From the NCBI GenBank assembly GCA_963728975.1, contig CAVSMF010000002.1:614635-678634 (forward strand): a DNA stretch of 64,000 nt, written 5' to 3'. Below the pieces are notes generated by a model that was not told the origin of the DNA, made no database searches, and saw nothing but the letters and a program-made list of their open reading frames with translations. Each line of letters begins with the position of its first letter. Within the stretch, counting starts at the first letter, position 1. The translations under genes and the position numbers were made by a program. The DNA is from DATFCK01 sp963728975. Lineage in GTDB: Bacteria; Verrucomicrobiota; Verrucomicrobiia; Chthoniobacterales; UBA10450. Positions 54,001 to 61,067 of this stretch are shown here, one piece after another.

Positions 54001-54227
54001 GCCGAGCCGATGTTGCGGGCGCCAAGCCCGGAGATGGTTGAGTAAGTAAATCGCGGCGGCGGTTTCTGCGCCTGAGCCAATGCCGGAATAAAATAGAACG
54101 CCAGGATCATCGCCAAAATGTGGCCGGACACGACCAGGCCTGTTCGGGCCGCGGTCGAACGGAAGGGCGCGATCAACCGGCGGGTGGCGGGACGGAATCG
54201 AACCAGGGACATGATCGGATCAATCAT
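51006..54227 (-). CDS. giant exported Asp-box (VPS10/sortilin-like) propeller protein, second copy
   Basis: 1073 residues. The ATG at 54227 overlaps the TGA of the upstream gene (ATGA), so translation is probably coupled. Membrane/signal segment ~33-52 (LVVSGHILAMILAFYFIPAL). Asp-box motifs: STDAGETW, TTDGGRTW, STDGGNTW, SDDGGATW, SRDHGQSW and TTDYGKTW. FVSDDGGATWDQRDKSNWMV and GVWKSEDSGTRYRP mark further blades. A region at ~840-960 resembles a beta-sandwich (PPDGAVINYYQRTRHLFGKM), shared with the paralogue at 43719 (PPDGAIIDYY), and the tail is helical. Substrate unknown. Confidence 0.78.
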   Translation of the reverse strand: MIDPIMSLVRFRPATRRLIAPFRSTAARTGLVVSGHILAMILAFYFIPALAQAQKPPPRFTYSTISGLGARNIGSAAMSGRIAAIAGARESSGKITLFIGAASGGVWKSEDSGTRYRPVFDEQPVQSIGAIAIDPKNTRNVWVGTGECWTRNTVSIGDGIYKSTDAGETWTHVGLNKSERIAKIVVSPKNSDTVFAAVPGALWSDSPDRGLYKTTDGGRTWKLVLKGANLSTGCTSIALDPVNPDVIFACMWDFRRTGWGYRSGGDGPDKPSASGFFRSTDGGNTWTEITPDRNKGFPKKPYGRLAVAIAPSNAKRVYCFVESPDSALFVSDDGGATWDQRDKSNWMVWRPFYFANLIVDPKNPDRVFKPDGALIVSEDAGKSFSVVGGFQGAHGDVHDVWIDPTNPETVFSVDDGGIWYSYNGGSKWWKGENLPISQFYHVSVDEADPYHVYGGIQDNSSWVGDSQYPGGITNSRWENMFNGDGFWMYPDPSDPDYVYAEYQGGYMGRVNRYTHEARIIQPTPGYNEKLRFNWNAPIALSPNEKGTIYVGAQFLFRSRDHGQSWERISPDLTTNDPEKQKQEQSGGVTIDNSTAEMHTTIYSICESPKEKSLIWVGTDDGNLQITRDSGKTWNNVVGNVPGLPKNSWVNWVQASSFDAGTAYAAFDRHTYGDMDPYVFKTTDYGKTWTPLVTPRDSKGVRGYAHVIKEDLVSPNLLFLGTEFGLWISIDGGKNWAQFKGSHFPAVPVDDFAIQPRENDLVLATHGRGIWIIDDITPLRALTPELLSKEVAFVSARPTQQRLEANGGWANGDAVFVGSNPPDGAVINYYQRTRHLFGKMKLEILDATGRVLDELPASKRPGLNRVTWSMREKAPRVPPAAQLAYAGTRGPRVLPGEYTVRMTKAGNVSETKLTVGLDRRAKFDSADRKLQYEAAMQVHALFGQESALMDRILFVRAEVAKRAGALPQGDELRKTIADFGEKVDGVRKKIVATTEGGAITGEERIREHTDQLYGALLSYEGRPSDYQVAYIDTLKKELDDVAKDFDQLLTKDLPAVNDSLKAKGQPAIPSPPAH

Positions 54228-54991
54228 TTTTTTGCTGGGCCGGCCGGGAAACGGAAAATGGCGTCGTCCACGGGAACATTTGCCTCCGCTTTTTCAAAAA
54301 TGAACTTCGCCTTGTCGGTATCGCCTTTCGAACCCGCCTCGATCGAGAACGGGAAAAAGACGCCGTTGATTTTTTCGTAATCGCCCAGGTCCTTCTCTTG
54401 CTCGATTTGCGCTCCGTGCTCGATCCGCTGGGTCAGGATGCGGATTTCGAGGAAATAATCCGGATCGAGATAAACAAAACTGACGTCGCCATTTTTCCGC
54501 GTCACCTTCAATTTATGGGCGGGCGTGCCATCGACATCTTCCGTTCCCAGATACGCGACCGTGCTCCCTTTGGCTTTCCAGTCCACCAGCGGCCCGCCAA
54601 TCTCCGCGTCTTCACTGAGCGATTTGAGATCGTCAACCGACATTCGCTCCGGATCTTTCCGGCCTTGGAAAGGCGAGACCTGCCATCCTTCTTTCCCGTC
54701 ATAAGCCTGGATTTGGGTCATTCCTTGGAGGGAGGCGTCTTCGCGGATTTTGCCGGGGCGCTTTTTCGTTTCAACATAAGCCACTTTGATTTGCCCCTGG
54801 TTGACCAGAAGGCTGCCGGTTAAGCGCACGGTTTGGATCGCCTTCAAGGCTGCGGCGCCGCCCTTGGCCGCGATGTTTTTCGCCACCAGCTCATCGACCG
54901 TGAACGACTTTTGTTCCTGGCCGATTCCGGCCGGCCCGATCAGTCCGAGGCAAAGAACAACAAGGAGAACTGCCACGCGTGAATCGGTCAT
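54224..54991 (-). CDS. LolA-like outer-membrane lipoprotein-sorting protein
   Basis: 255 residues from the ATG at 54991 (signal peptide SRVAVLLVVLCLGLIGPAGI). The body has the pattern of outer-membrane lipoprotein-sorting family proteins: KNIAAKGGAAALKAIQTVRL, TGSLLVNQGQIKVAYVETKK, YDGKEGWQVSPFQGRKDPER and INGVFFPFSIEAG. Its stop codon overlaps the start of the giant Asp-box gene, so both are probably made together; it may carry or fold that partner's substrate or lipid. Not the same subtype as the protein at 8810. Confidence 0.72.
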   Translation of the reverse strand: MTDSRVAVLLVVLCLGLIGPAGIGQEQKSFTVDELVAKNIAAKGGAAALKAIQTVRLTGSLLVNQGQIKVAYVETKKRPGKIREDASLQGMTQIQAYDGKEGWQVSPFQGRKDPERMSVDDLKSLSEDAEIGGPLVDWKAKGSTVAYLGTEDVDGTPAHKLKVTRKNGDVSFVYLDPDYFLEIRILTQRIEHGAQIEQEKDLGDYEKINGVFFPFSIEAGSKGDTDKAKFIFEKAEANVPVDDAIFRFPAGPAKK

Positions 54992-55078
54992 GCCGGTCTC
55001 ACGATTAATGGGCTCTTGAGAATGTTGCAAACCAATTATCGCCGAGATCGAAGATCGAACAGAGAACAGAGAACAGCC

Positions 55079-55177
55079 AGGTAGGGACGCATCTCTTTCC
55101 GAGCTGTCGGCTGCTCCAAGCCAGAGGCCGAGGCGTCCGAGGATGCAGTTGTAGGGCGTCTCTATGAGACGCCGGGG
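55079..55177. repeat. GGTAGGGRCGCATCTC and GTAGGGCGTCTCT palindromes
   Basis: The interrupted palindrome with the CTGTCGGCTGCTCCAAGCC insert (55079-55141) and GTTGTAGGGCGTCTCTATGA then GACGCCGGGG (55148-55177). Same two types as at 46916 and 47317. Confidence 0.75.
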
Positions 55178-55242
55178 AAAGGGAATTTAATATCCAGACA
55201 GGATTCGCCCGATTTTGACGAGACCCGAAAAAAGCATTGAGC

Positions 55243-55282
55243 GCCTGCTCGCCGTGGCGAGACGGCCCCGAATCCTTTCGGG
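55243..55282. repeat. 40-bp double-hairpin cassette, copy 5
   Basis: Same 40 bases as the copies near 48 kb, 7.5 kb away. Preceded by CATTGAGC and followed by a GTTGGAC heptamer array. Confidence 0.9.
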
Positions 55283-55283
55283 G

Positions 55284-55440
55284 TTGGACGTTGAACGTTG
55301 AACGTTGGACGTTGGACGTTGGACGTTGGACGTTGGACGTTGGACGTTGGACGTTGGACGTTGGACGTTGGACGTTGGACGTTGGACGTTGGACGTTGGA
55401 CGTTGGACGTTGGACGTTGGGCGTTGGACGTTGGACGTTG
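55284..55440. repeat. GTTGGAC heptamer array
   Basis: About 22 units, nearly all GTTGGAC, with a few GTTGAAC at the left and one GTTGGGC near the right. It is the most homogeneous array of the family in the window. Confidence 0.92.
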
Positions 55441-55464
55441 CCGCACGTCTCGCGTCCGCTCCTC

Positions 55465-55846
55465 CAAATCCGCAATCCGAATTCCGCAATCCGAAATCCG
55501 CAGTCCTCCCCGCTCCCCGCTCCAAATCCGCAATCCGAATTCCGCAATCCGAAATCCGCAGTCCTCCCCGCTCCCCGCTCCAAATCCGCAATCCGAATTC
55601 CGCAATCCGAAATCCGCAGTCCTCCCGCTCCCCGCTCCCCGCTCCAAATCCGCAATCCGAATTCCGCAATCCGAAATCCGCAGTCCCCCCCGCTCCCCGC
55701 TCCAAATCCGCAATCCGAATTCCGCAATCCGAAATCCGCAGTCCCCCCGCTCCCCGCATCCGCAATCCGCAATCCGCAATCCGCAATTCCCCCTCCCCCG
55801 CTCCAAATCCGCAATCCGAATTCCGCAATCCGAAATCCGCAGTCCC
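55465..55846. repeat. higher-order array of AATCCGM heptamers
   Basis: Seven copies of a unit of about 58-62 bp. Each consists of AATCCGC-AATCCGA-ATTCCGC-AATCCGA-AATCCGC-AGTCC, then CCCCGCT heptamers. Sixth copy degenerate. The order of variant heptamers is kept between copies, so the long unit was duplicated as a block. Confidence 0.92.
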
Positions 55847-55858
55847 TCGTTTCCTCCA

Positions 55859-57571
55859 TCACTCCATCACTCCACCATCCTCCGGCCCGCGCGCGCTCAC
55901 CTTCCTTTTCCAAACAGCATTGTGTAAACCGTCTTCAACACGATCATGGCATCGAGCGTCAACGAGTAATGACGAATGTAGTACAGATCGGTACTTTAAT
56001 TTTTCCACCGCGTCCGCGTCGCTCTCGCCGTAGGGATAATTCACCTGGGCCCAGCCCGTGATCCCCGGTTTCACCAGATGACGGAAATGATAGAGCGGAA
56101 TCTTTTTCCGGTAACGATCGGCGCATTGCACCCATTCCGCCCGGGGCCCGATCAAGCTCAGCTCCCCTTTCAACACGTTCCAGAGCTGAGGCAACTCATC
56201 CAAGCGCAGTTTGCGCAGCCAGCGCCCGAGACGCAACACCCGCGGGTCGTTCTCCCGCGTGTAAATATCCTCGCCCTCCCCTCCGCCCTCCGTCCTCTGT
56301 CCTCCGTCCTCTGTCCTCTCCCCTCCGCCCTCCGCTGCCTCCCAGTTTTCTACTTTCTCCTTCCTACCTTCCACTTGTTCCGCCGCTCGCATCGTCCGGA
56401 ACTTGTAGACCGTAAGCAATTGCTCGTCGCGGCCGACCCGGCGTTGCTTGAAAATAACCGGCCGCCCGCTCGTAACCCGAATCAAAAGCCCGATCGCCAG
56501 CATGACCGGAAAAAGCAGGACCAACCCGAACAACGCCGCCACCATGTCGAACAAACGCTTGATGTAATGGTAGGGCGAGTTCCGGGAAAGCTGGAACCCG
56601 CGCTGCAACGGCCAGAACGGATCGATCGAATGCAGCGGCACGTAACGCCAGTGCGCTTCGTAAAACGATTCCAGGGTATAAACCCGGGTCCGCTGAAACT
56701 GCGTCCGGACCAGCCGATCGAGCAGGTCCCGGCTGATATGATGAACGCTTTCGGCCAGAATAATGCCGCTGTAACGCATCGAAGCCTGGTTCAATTTCGA
56801 GAACAGATCGCCTTCGATCAGGGGCGACCCCGGTTCGGCAATGCTTTGCCCCACCCGTTTCCGCTCCAGATCGACAAACTCCAGCCGTTGCTGGTTAGGC
56901 GATCGCCGGTAAGCCTTGTAAAAGTTGGCGGCGATCTCGCCCGCGCCAATCACCAGATAAGCGCGGTTAGCCGAGGCCGCGGCCGTCCGGCTCCGGATCG
57001 CCCGCCGATAGGCCAGGGAGAGCGGGGTAAAAACGACGAAGCTGGCCAGGATCGCGGCCCGGCTCGGTTTCATCGACTGATCGAATGTTGCCGCCGCGTA
57101 AATAATCAGCGAGCTCACTCCGAGCGCGGTCAGCATGGCCAGGATATGCTCCGCCGTGTAAGCGAGGCCGCGCATCTCGGTGCGGTGACTGTAGCCGCCG
57201 ATGACGAACAGACATTGGATGATCACGGCGAGTTGAATCACGTCGATCGACGCCCGCTCAAACCCGCTGGAGAAATAGGCGTCGTGCCGGAGGAAAGCGA
57301 GCGCGCTATACACGCCGAACCAGCAAACGATATCGAGGGCAAAAAGGAGGAGAGCAGGCGCCCAGTCGGTCTCCGCGACTCGGGTAAACCGGCCGGTCTC
57401 CGGGAACGGCGTGGGAGTTTCCGGTGTGTAAGGTCCGATGGCTGGCGGGGGAACGCCCGGCGCCTCCGCGGGGTCATCGCCCTGCGGTTGGCGAAGAGCA
57501 GTCGAGTGCATTACATCTTCCGGTGAAAAGGAAAAAACATCATAGCCGAATGCCCGGGCTACGGTAAGCAA
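55859..57571 (-). CDS. polyprenyl-phosphate sugar-1-phosphate transferase (WbaP/ExoY type), repeat-invaded and frameshifted at the end
   Basis: 570 residues as read. N-terminal half: about four membrane helices and a CoA-binding-like fold (AYLVIGAGEIAANFYKAYRR). C-terminal bacterial sugar transferase domain: KRLFDMVAALFGLVLLFPVM, VIFKQRRVGRDEQLLTVYKF then RTM, and RLDELPQLWNVLKGELSLIG then PRAE. Between RTM and ENDPRVLR is an insert of ~30 residues (RTEDGGQRTEGGGEGED) encoded by CCTCYGT heptamers. At 55990-55991 one extra C shifts the frame; the other frame continues correctly as DLYYIRHYSLTLDAMIVLKT then VYTMLFGKGR and stops at 55897. It starts surface polysaccharide synthesis by loading undecaprenyl phosphate. 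Confidence 0.82.
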   Translation of the reverse strand: MLTVARAFGYDVFSFSPEDVMHSTALRQPQGDDPAEAPGVPPPAIGPYTPETPTPFPETGRFTRVAETDWAPALLLFALDIVCWFGVYSALAFLRHDAYFSSGFERASIDVIQLAVIIQCLFVIGGYSHRTEMRGLAYTAEHILAMLTALGVSSLIIYAAATFDQSMKPSRAAILASFVVFTPLSLAYRRAIRSRTAAASANRAYLVIGAGEIAANFYKAYRRSPNQQRLEFVDLERKRVGQSIAEPGSPLIEGDLFSKLNQASMRYSGIILAESVHHISRDLLDRLVRTQFQRTRVYTLESFYEAHWRYVPLHSIDPFWPLQRGFQLSRNSPYHYIKRLFDMVAALFGLVLLFPVMLAIGLLIRVTSGRPVIFKQRRVGRDEQLLTVYKFRTMRAAEQVEGRKEKVENWEAAEGGGERTEDGGQRTEGGGEGEDIYTRENDPRVLRLGRWLRKLRLDELPQLWNVLKGELSLIGPRAEWVQCADRYRKKIPLYHFRHLVKPGITGWAQVNYPYGESDADAVEKLKYRSVLHSSLLVDARCHDRVEDGLHNAVWKRKVSARGPEDGGVME

Positions 57572-57598
57572 AATCTTTATCCCGCTCCCCGCCCCATT

Positions 57599-57770
57599 TG
57601 TAGGGCGTCTGTGTCAGACGCCGGGGACAGGAAGGATTGAATCTGGAAGCCAGGAATCCAGGAAAGGGAATCGCTAAGGAAAGCAGGAACGCAGGAAGGA
57701 CGGCGGTGGAGTGGTGGAGTGGTGGAGTGGTGGAGTGGTGGAGTGGTGGAGTGGTGGAGTGATTGGAACA
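57599..57770. repeat. small palindrome, composite repeat and GTGGAGTG octamer array
   Basis: GTAGGGCGTCTGTGTCAGAC palindrome (57600-57626), a copy of the GAATCTGGAA composite (57639-57700) and about six tandem GTGGAGTG units (57707-57760). The last is one of the few tandem repeats here with an 8-bp unit. Confidence 0.85.
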
Positions 57771-57824
57771 TTGGGACTTCTGGTGATTGATTACTTGAGT
57801 AGCTCCTGGCTGCCTAATCTTGCG

Positions 57825-58020
57825 TGGCGCTTGGCGATTGGGGTTTGGTGCTTTATTCCCCGCTCGCTGCCTCCGTCCGCCTCCATCCTCCGTCCTCTGT
57901 CCTCCGAGACTGGTGCTTGGTGCTTCCCTGGTGCTTGGGTTTGGTGCTTGGTGCTCCCTCCCCCCTCTCCCCGCTCCAAATCCGCAATCCGAATTCCGCA
58001 ATCCGCAGTCCTCGCTCCCT
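57825..58020. repeat. mixed heptamer spacer
   Basis: GGTGCTT units (57910-57960), CCTCYGT units (57870-57908) and an AATCCGM block (57976-58010) follow one another, without a gene. Confidence 0.8.
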
Positions 58021-58859
58021 CGAAATTCCCTCGCACCGCTTTCCACTTCCATTCCAATGACAATCCGCGCTTTACCCTGTTGCAGGTCTGAGTTCGCACG
58101 ATCGCTCGAAATCCACTTGCGGCAATTCCAACAGCTTCGCTGAATCGGAGCGGCATGACGCCGTCGAAGCTTCTGTTCATTGCCCAACGCTTCGGCGATG
58201 ATGTCGCTTTGGAACGCGAGCTCGACGGATTGCGATCGAGGAAGCGAACGCGTCTCCTGAAGGCGATACTACACCTAACGAAGTGTGTCGCCTATGGTTC
58301 ACCGAGGATTTAAGAGTACGATAACTTAATTGCGCAGACGAAGCCGCACTGAGATCGATAACTGGAGTCGGCTGGTCTGCACGGATTCGCAAGCGAGGAT
58401 CAATGTTAGGAGATTTCTGAACGATTTGGTTTTGCGTTGGTAACGTGCCGCGGATAAGCGAGAATGCGGCTCCCGATAAGTCGGTCAACATCTTCACTCG
58501 CACGCGGCATAGGTCGTTTCCCAGACAGAACTCTTATCGCGTCTACTACCGCATTCTATCGAAGAGCAAGACTCTCGAAATCTTGAAAATTTGGCATGCG
58601 AATGCGCGGGCACAAGCCAAAGCTTTAAGATTAATCCCGCTCCCTGCTCCGTCTGTCTGTCTACTAGCCTTCGCCCGCCCCGCTTCCGGTTGAACGGCGA
58701 GACGACGGACTACCCTCCTACCGTGAAGCTCCGGCGTGGCAGGCAGGACGACGGGACTAGATTATTGAGTATTGGAGCTTCCCTGGTGCTTGGGGTTTGG
58801 GGTTTGGTGCTTTATTTCCCTCCCGTCCTCCCTGACTCGCCGGGCCTGATGCGGTTCGA
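58021..58859. other. unassigned region without recognised gene
   Basis: Fairly ordinary composition. The largest plausible plus-strand frame (about 58155-58311) reads MTPSKLLFIAQRFGDDVALE and ends within ~51 residues; no family recognised. GGGGTTT heptamers at 58793-58812. It could hold decayed genes. Confidence 0.35.
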
Positions 58860-58887
58860 CCGCGTGAGGCGTCAGCCTTTTACGCGG
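58860..58887. repeat. CCGCGT...ACGCGG palindrome, copy 1
   Basis: CCGCGTGAGGCGTCAGCCTT then TTACGCGG. Same 28 bases recur at 63145-63172. It precedes the AbrB/Doc toxin-antitoxin pair by 48 bp; the second copy lies 54 bp upstream of another antitoxin gene start. Confidence 0.8.
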
Positions 58888-58935
58888 CTACTTTCTTCTT
58901 GCCGAAACCCGATTAGTAAAACATAGTATTACATC

Positions 58936-59163
58936 ATGACCAAGACCATTTCCAAGGTAGGAAATTCCCAGGGCATTATTTTTGACGCCGCCCTGATGGA
59001 CCTGGCTCGGGTCAAAGTCGGCGATCAAGTCACCGTCACCATCCATGAAGGCGGCTCGATTATTTTGACTCCCATCCGCCCAACCATAGGTTCGAGAGAG
59101 GCTGCGGCCACAGCCAAACGGCTGATCAGAAAGAATTCCGCCCTGTTCAAGCGTCTCTCTTGA
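58936..59163 (+). CDS. AbrB/MazE-type antitoxin
   Basis: 75 residues. TKTISKVGNSQGIIFDAALM then VGDQVTVTIHEGGSIIL is the swapped-hairpin SpoVT-AbrB DNA-binding fold of MazE/PhD-like antitoxins. The C-terminal part (REAAATAKRLIRKNSALFKR) should wrap the toxin. Its TGA overlaps the TTG start of the Doc gene. It should neutralise Doc and repress the shared promoter. Confidence 0.85.
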   Translation: MTKTISKVGNSQGIIFDAALMDLARVKVGDQVTVTIHEGGSIILTPIRPTIGSREAAATAKRLIRKNSALFKRLS

Positions 59164-59570
59164 GCGCAGCAATCCGCCACCTCACTGTGCCGGCGGTCAA
59201 GGCGATTCACCGGGAAGTATTAGCAGCGCATGGTGGCGCCCCCGGGGTTCGGGATAATGCATTGCTGGAATCGGCAGTAGGCGCGCCCCAGGCAACCACC
59301 ATGGGCGAGCCGCTGATCTCCGACCCGATTGAGGTTGCGGCGGCTTATTTGTTTTATCTTTGCCGCAACCATCCATTTGTCGACGGAAACAAAAGAACTG
59401 CGCTGGCAGCATGTTTGATCTTTCTGGAGGACAACGGATTGCTATCGGACAAGCGTCTGCCGGTGGACCAATGGGAAAAGTTCGTTATCGACCTGGCCGC
59501 GAGTCAGCTTGACCGCGATGCTACCACGCGCCAGTTACGCAAACTCGTGAAGCACCTACACAAACGCTGA
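59160..59570 (+). CDS. doc: Doc toxin (Fic/DOC fold)
   Basis: 136 residues from a TTG at 59160 that overlaps the antitoxin stop (TTGA). The Fic motif HPFVDGNKRTALAACLIFLE is complete and of Doc type, which phosphorylates EF-Tu in the P1 system. N-terminal AIHREVLAAHGGAPGVRDNA and LLESAVGAPQ are typical Doc segments. It forms a type II toxin-antitoxin pair with the preceding AbrB-type gene, a less usual partner than Phd but known. Confidence 0.88.
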   Translation: MSAAIRHLTVPAVKAIHREVLAAHGGAPGVRDNALLESAVGAPQATTMGEPLISDPIEVAAAYLFYLCRNHPFVDGNKRTALAACLIFLEDNGLLSDKRLPVDQWEKFVIDLAASQLDRDATTRQLRKLVKHLHKR

Positions 59571-60207
59571 CCTCTGATCGCTGACTTCCGCCCTCCGTCC
59601 TCACAGATGAGTTGATAGTTGATAGGACGGCACCGCAAGCGTGCCTTCGGTTGAGAGTTAGGGCGTTGTCCTCCGGGACTTGGTTATTGGTTAACGGGTT
59701 ATTGGTTATTGAATATTAGTGCTTCCCTGGTGCTTGGGGTTTGGTGCTTGGTGCTTTATCCCCCCGCTCCCTGCCCCAAATCCGCAATCCGAATTCCGCA
59801 ATCCGAAATCCGCAGTCCCTCGTTTCCTGCTTCCCTGGTGCTTGGTGCTTCCTCCCCCCGCCCCCCCGCCCCAAATCCGCAATCCGCAATCCAAATCCGC
59901 AATCCGCAATCCGAAATCCGCAGTCCCTCGTTTCCTGCTTCCCTGGTATCTTGGTGCTTTCTTCGCCCCGCTCCCTCTCCCATTTTGAGCGTTGAACGTT
60001 GAACGTTGGACGTTGGGCGTTGGGCGTTGGGCGTTGGGCGTTGGGCGTTGGGCGTTGAACGTTGAGCGTTGAACGTTGAACGTCCAGTTCCCCTTCCTCC
60101 CCCCGCCCCCCCGCCCCAAGTCCGCAATCCGCAATCCGCAATCCGCAATTCCCCCACCCCCTCCCCCTCCCCCTCCCCTCTGCGCTTCGCGCTTCGCGCC
60201 GTTGGGT
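59571..60207. repeat. heptamer spacer: GTTGATA, GGTTATT, GGTGCTT, AATCCGM, GTTGRRC, GCGCTTC
   Basis: GTTGATA x2 (59611-59624), GGTTATT-type units (59682-59712), AATCCGM blocks (59775-59820, 59873-59930, 60118-60150), GTTGRRC array (59995-60094, mainly GTTGGGC) and GCGCTTC x2 (60182-60197). No gene. Confidence 0.88.
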
Positions 60208-60504
60208 TCACGCTATCGCTAAATCTTTCAGAGGGCGCACCTTGGCCGTAAGACTTTTTTGCCGGCGCGCGGCACAACGAAAATCATATTCGGTCTGAAG
60301 ATTCAGCCAAAAGCGAGGCGACTGCCCGAAAAACTTGCCGAGACGGATGGATGTATTGGGCGAAATTCCTCGCTTACCAAGAACGATCTCAGAAATTGTC
60401 TTGGGAGTAATGCCGAGGGCTCGGGCAAGAGCATTCTGGGAGAGGCAGAATGGTTTGAGATAGTCTTCGAGCAGAATCTCACCGGGATGAATTGGATTAT
60501 TCAT
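60208..60504 (-). CDS. higA: HigA-family antitoxin, apparently without toxin
   Basis: 98 residues from the ATG at 60504. NNPIHPGEILLEDYLKPFCL is the classic HigA start; the HTH of the XRE type follows (SQNALARALGITPKTISEIV), then GKRGISPNTSIRLGKFFGQS and FWLNLQTEYD. HigB normally lies directly upstream in the same operon. Here the upstream side (60505-60806) holds only repeats and no toxin gene, so the antitoxin appears to be orphaned. Confidence 0.85.
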   Translation of the reverse strand: MNNPIHPGEILLEDYLKPFCLSQNALARALGITPKTISEIVLGKRGISPNTSIRLGKFFGQSPRFWLNLQTEYDFRCAARRQKSLTAKVRPLKDLAIA

Positions 60505-60806
60505 AATGGGAAACGTATTGCGCAATACACAATAGCACTTCCGCGTTCAGAACAACCATTAACCAGGAACCAATAACTGTTAACGGTGCGCTAAGCGCGC
60601 CCACCCAAAGCTGTTCCGTTTCCTTGTCACCAAAAGACAGAATCATACTATCGAACGTTATCCGTTATTTGTTAAGAGGAGATCAGTTATTGGTTAATTG
60701 CCCAAATCCGCGTAATCCGCGGTCAACTCCTTCGGTCCTCTCTTTCCAATTTGACCGCGGATTTCACGGATTTAAACGGATTCCGGCCTTCTCAACTCTT
60801 CACCTG
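60505..60806. repeat. spacer with a 22-bp inverted repeat
   Basis: AATCCGCGTAATCCGCGGTC then AA (60705-60726) and its inverted copy TTGACCGCGGATTTCACGGA then TT (60751-60772) differ at only a few bases; the inner 10 bp (CCGCGGTCAA/TTGACCGCGG) match exactly. Belongs to the TCYGTGWAATCYGYGG family. No gene. Confidence 0.7.
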
Positions 60807-61067
60807 TCAGTCGAGAGGAGCGATTTTTTTCAGGGGTCGCAATTGCTCCGCCAGTTTCCAATCCTGATTCACTTCCTCGCGATGTTGAGCCAGCCAAGTC
60901 TGCACAAGCCGCAATGCCGTTGCCGGCAAATACCCATATAAGATTTGCCCGGTTTCGACTTCAATGAAGGCTTCATGCTCGCCATACACTGCATGAAAAT
61001 GGGGCGGTGGATGGTCGCCACCGTACATCCGAATAATAATGCCGTAGAACCGGCAAATCTCAGGCAT
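60807..61067 (-). CDS. DUF4160 protein
   Basis: 86 residues. MPEICRFYGIIIRMYGGDHP then PPHFHAVYGEHEAFIEVETG is the DUF4160 pattern, with the conserved HPPPHFH motif. DUF4160 and DUF2442 genes are regularly adjacent, as here, and the pair has been proposed as a toxin-antitoxin-like module; the activity is not proven to my knowledge. It overlaps the upstream DUF2442 gene by eight bases. Confidence 0.88.
   Translation of the reverse strand: MPEICRFYGIIIRMYGGDHPPPHFHAVYGEHEAFIEVETGQILYGYLPATALRLVQTWLAQHREEVNQDWKLAEQLRPLKKIAPLD

Noticed and set aside
55465..55846. Possible CRISPR array with ~60-bp spacing
   Set aside because: The would-be spacers are nearly identical to one another and made of the same heptamers; there is no defined repeat/spacer alternation and no cas gene.
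55005..56061. Overlapping frames of 200-300 residues rich in GLRIADCG or NPQSEFRNP
   Set aside because: Translation of the AATCCGM array and the GTTGGAC array; open on both strands at once, which is typical of low-complexity DNA.
56078..57526. Plus-strand 482-residue frame opposite the sugar transferase
   Set aside because: Antisense shadow; the minus strand carries all catalytic motifs of the sugar transferase family.
58155..58311. Short ORF starting MTPSKLLFIAQRFGDD
   Set aside because: About 51 residues, no recognised family, no ribosome-binding site, in a region of decayed sequence; not enough support for a gene.
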